Shown: piece after piece, positions 61,703 to 64,000 of the stretch
How positions within the stretch are numbered: the first letter of the stretch is position 1
Layout: each line of letters opens with the position of its first letter
From: Rhabdornis inornatus
Taxonomy: Eukaryota > Chordata > Aves > Passeriformes > Rhabdornithidae
DNA: 64,000 bases
Direction of reading: 5' to 3'
Assembly (NCBI GenBank): GCA_013397075.1
Contig: VWZS01007625.1
Location: 690,676 to 754,675, forward strand
Notes under the pieces: generated by a model
Database searches by the model: none
What the model was told of the DNA's origin: nothing
Seen by the model: the letters and a program-made list of their open reading frames with translations, nothing else
Made by a program: the position numbers and the translations under genes

Positions 61703-64000
61703 GAAGAGGAACACTGAAAAATAAGAAAAAGGTGGGGCCATTGCTCTCAGTAGGTTACTTGCTTGATGGATGGGCATGAGCTGGTGAAAACTGGTGGCTG
61801 CTGGGGTATGCTAATACTTCCTCAAACTCCCTGGCTTTTCTGCAGCTGACTAGAACATGCATTGTGCTCAGAACAGTAATTGCAGGCAGGTTTTCCTGGG
61901 GCCAGGCACCCAACACCACAGAAACATCTGTGGTGTCCCCACATCTGAGGCTGGTACTGTGCTGCCTCTGCACTAAGGAGTGTCCCACGATGATTCTGTT
62001 GGTTCAGACACTGCTCTGGCAGAGCTCATGGAGAGGGAACACTTGCCTGCACCTGCCAGAAGATGGGTTTTGCCAGGCCTAATGACTTTGAGATAATAGT
62101 CCTTATGGTGAGGGGAACACAAGCCAGTCTCCCCAAATCCCCTCCCACACTTCTGGTCTGCAGGCCCCTGCAGGCAGGATGGGGGCTTTGCTTCAGTCTG
62201 TGGTTTTCACATCCTTTGGCCTCTTTTAACTTCAGACAAGCAGAATATTTCAAGGTTGGTGCAGGTACAGCAAAAAGCCCAGTTCTTGAGTACAGAAGTA
62301 GAAATGAGGTGACCGAAGGGAAAGGGGTAGGGAGAGCTCAGGTTACATTTTCTCTTGTACATGGGGTTCTGTCCCTCGCTGGGGCTCTCGGGGAATGGGG
62401 CAAGAATGCAGCTGAACTCCGTGGGGCCGAGACTTCACACCAAATTTCTCCAGCAACTACTTAAATCTAGCCACAGCCTTTCATCCTAAACCAGCATCTC
62501 CCCTACATCCCCTTTCTCCCCTCGTGCCTAAGCTGTGTTTTAATACTTGCATTCATATGTAAAAGTAGGAAAATAAGGCCCTTCCCATTTCCTGGGCTTT
62601 CTTGGTTTTTAGGCTTGTATCCTGTTCTTTTTGTTAGTGCTTCCCCACCAACTCGAATGCCCTCTCTGCTGGTTCCAGAAATTACACAAAGTTGAAGTAT
62701 TTTGATTTGTGGAACCCCTAACAAGTTTCCAGGTAAATTGTGGATACTTCAATGGAAAATCTCCCTCTAAATCATAAAAAGTATGAACTACACAACAGTC
62801 CTGGTAATTTTGTTGTCTTGAGTATGCTCCCTGCTTATCCCATGACATAAAAATCCAGCTTGGGTATTTTGGGTGCTGTCTCCAAACCACATTTTCCCTT
62901 CCTGTTCTCACCACCCCTCACTGCTTTTTGGCACATGGTGTGAAGGGGTTTTGGTACCACAACAGGCAACCAAATGTTAACAAGCCCCTGGCTCTGGCTT
63001 TCAGCAGTCCTGCCGCCAGTAGTTAACTGGGCGTTGCTCAGGTCAAAGCCATTGTGCATCTGGTCTGTGCACACCTTTTGAAATGTGAATACTTTTTTTT
63101 AGCTACTGACTGAAGGATGCAAAGTGTTGGCCTTTTATACACCAGAGTTTGTAAAAGAGAGAAAACCAAGATACCTGGAGCTTGCTAGTTTCCAGGAGGG
63201 AGACTAATCCGGGATAATTTCTACTATTAGGAGAAAATTACTCTCTTGTTATTTTTGAAGTACATAATGGTAATAGTTTTCCATTTACCCTCCTAGGTAG
63301 CCCAAGGCTTCCTGGTGCTGCTGAACCATTAGGATTTTTTTTCAAAGAACAGAAAAGAAGGAACAAAGGGTCTGGTCCCTGATAGCTACACCAGGATTGA
63401 CACATTGTCCTGGCTGGTGTGGCAGGTGCCCAGGAGTGACAAGAAATTCAGCTCAGTTCAGTTACAGATGAAAGCTGTAACTTTCCATGGAAACCACTGG
63501 ATTGATTCTCTACCTTTGGCTACAGGTAATTGCTTTACCTCATGCAATTATGTGTGGTAATTAGGAATAGACTGTGTAAGGAATAGCAAAAAACCATGAG
63601 TACATCCTCTGCATTTGTGGTCTGCTCCTTTAAGAGTGCTTATGATTTTTTTAACGGTTTCTTTTGTTTAGCCCAACCTGTCTCCCTCTTTCTGTTTAAT
63701 TGATCAAGCATAAGAAGGGAAAATAAAAGTATATTTTCAGCACATTACAGAGTTCTGTTCATGTTTAGGCACGCTTTCTAGTACAAGCCCTTATTGGAAC
63801 TGCAGTGGAAAAGCAGAAGGATTTAAGGACTCTAAAATTCTCATTTCCTTCCAGTCTGATACAGTGAGGGACAACAGCTAAACCTCAGAAACAGATGCAG
63901 TTCAATACATGGCAAACACATTTTGGTTGGCTCAGAATATATTAAAGCACTTATCTTGTGCTCTCTCTTTAATATTGGTTTGTTTGGGTTTTTTTACATA
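61703..64000. other. Right edge: no assignable gene
   Basis: Mixed-composition intergenic sequence. No exon, RNA gene or repeat family could be supported. Confidence 0.5.

Noticed and set aside
46700..64000. ITM2C, the next gene downstream in mammals
   Set aside because: I did not find its membrane segment, BRICHOS domain or C-terminal peptide in any frame. It probably lies beyond the window.
1..64000. tRNA, rRNA, CRISPR arrays or intact endogenous virus genes
   Set aside because: I saw no tRNA-like box A/B pair with cloverleaf, no rRNA sequence, no regularly spaced repeats with unique spacers, and no gag/pol/env-like frame. A covariance-model scan was not possible by eye.

Overview
This is vertebrate, almost certainly avian, nuclear DNA. 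It is AT-rich and has long introns, GT-AG splicing and one sharp CpG island. Its interspersed repeats are recognisable CR1 LINE 3' ends with the avian hallmark of 5' truncation. The ORFs are short, and most open frames are chance.

The one gene I can assign with certainty is CAB39 (MO25 alpha), on the plus strand. Its coding sequence is complete. Eight coding exons at 26161-26274, 33799-33963, 37812-37930, 39868-40036, 40703-40762, 42166-42231, 43071-43214 and 44024-44212 join in frame to give 341 residues, the usual length of the family. All seven introns between them are GT-AG. CAB39 is an armadillo-like scaffold that binds the pseudokinase STRAD and activates the kinase LKB1 (STK11). It also activates several STE20-type kinases. 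Its 3' UTR runs about 2.46 kb to a poly(A) signal at 46672 and carries a perfect miR-451 seed site. The 5' non-coding exon(s) should start in the CpG island at about 4890-5680, giving a first intron of about 20 kb. I could not place that exon's donor.

Layout. 1-4340: left flank with short tandem repeats and one convincing unassigned coding exon on the minus strand (731-906), which may belong to a gene transcribed divergently from the same CpG island. 4346-4845: CR1 3' end, abutting the island. 4890-5680: CpG island promoter. 5700-26117: first intron, with one long inverted CR1 copy. 26118-46700: CAB39 exons, introns and 3' UTR. 46700-64000: downstream sequence, mostly without recognisable genes, with two CR1 3' ends, a phase-compatible chain of exon-like segments at 47035-49241, an AT-rich inverted repeat and a few isolated ORFs.

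I see no prokaryotic system, CRISPR array, rRNA, tRNA or intact virus-derived gene. I see no strong candidate for a new biological system. The best leads are the unassigned minus-strand exon, the exon-like chain downstream of CAB39, and the poly(A) signal just past the CAB39 stop codon, which could produce mRNAs lacking the miR-451 site.
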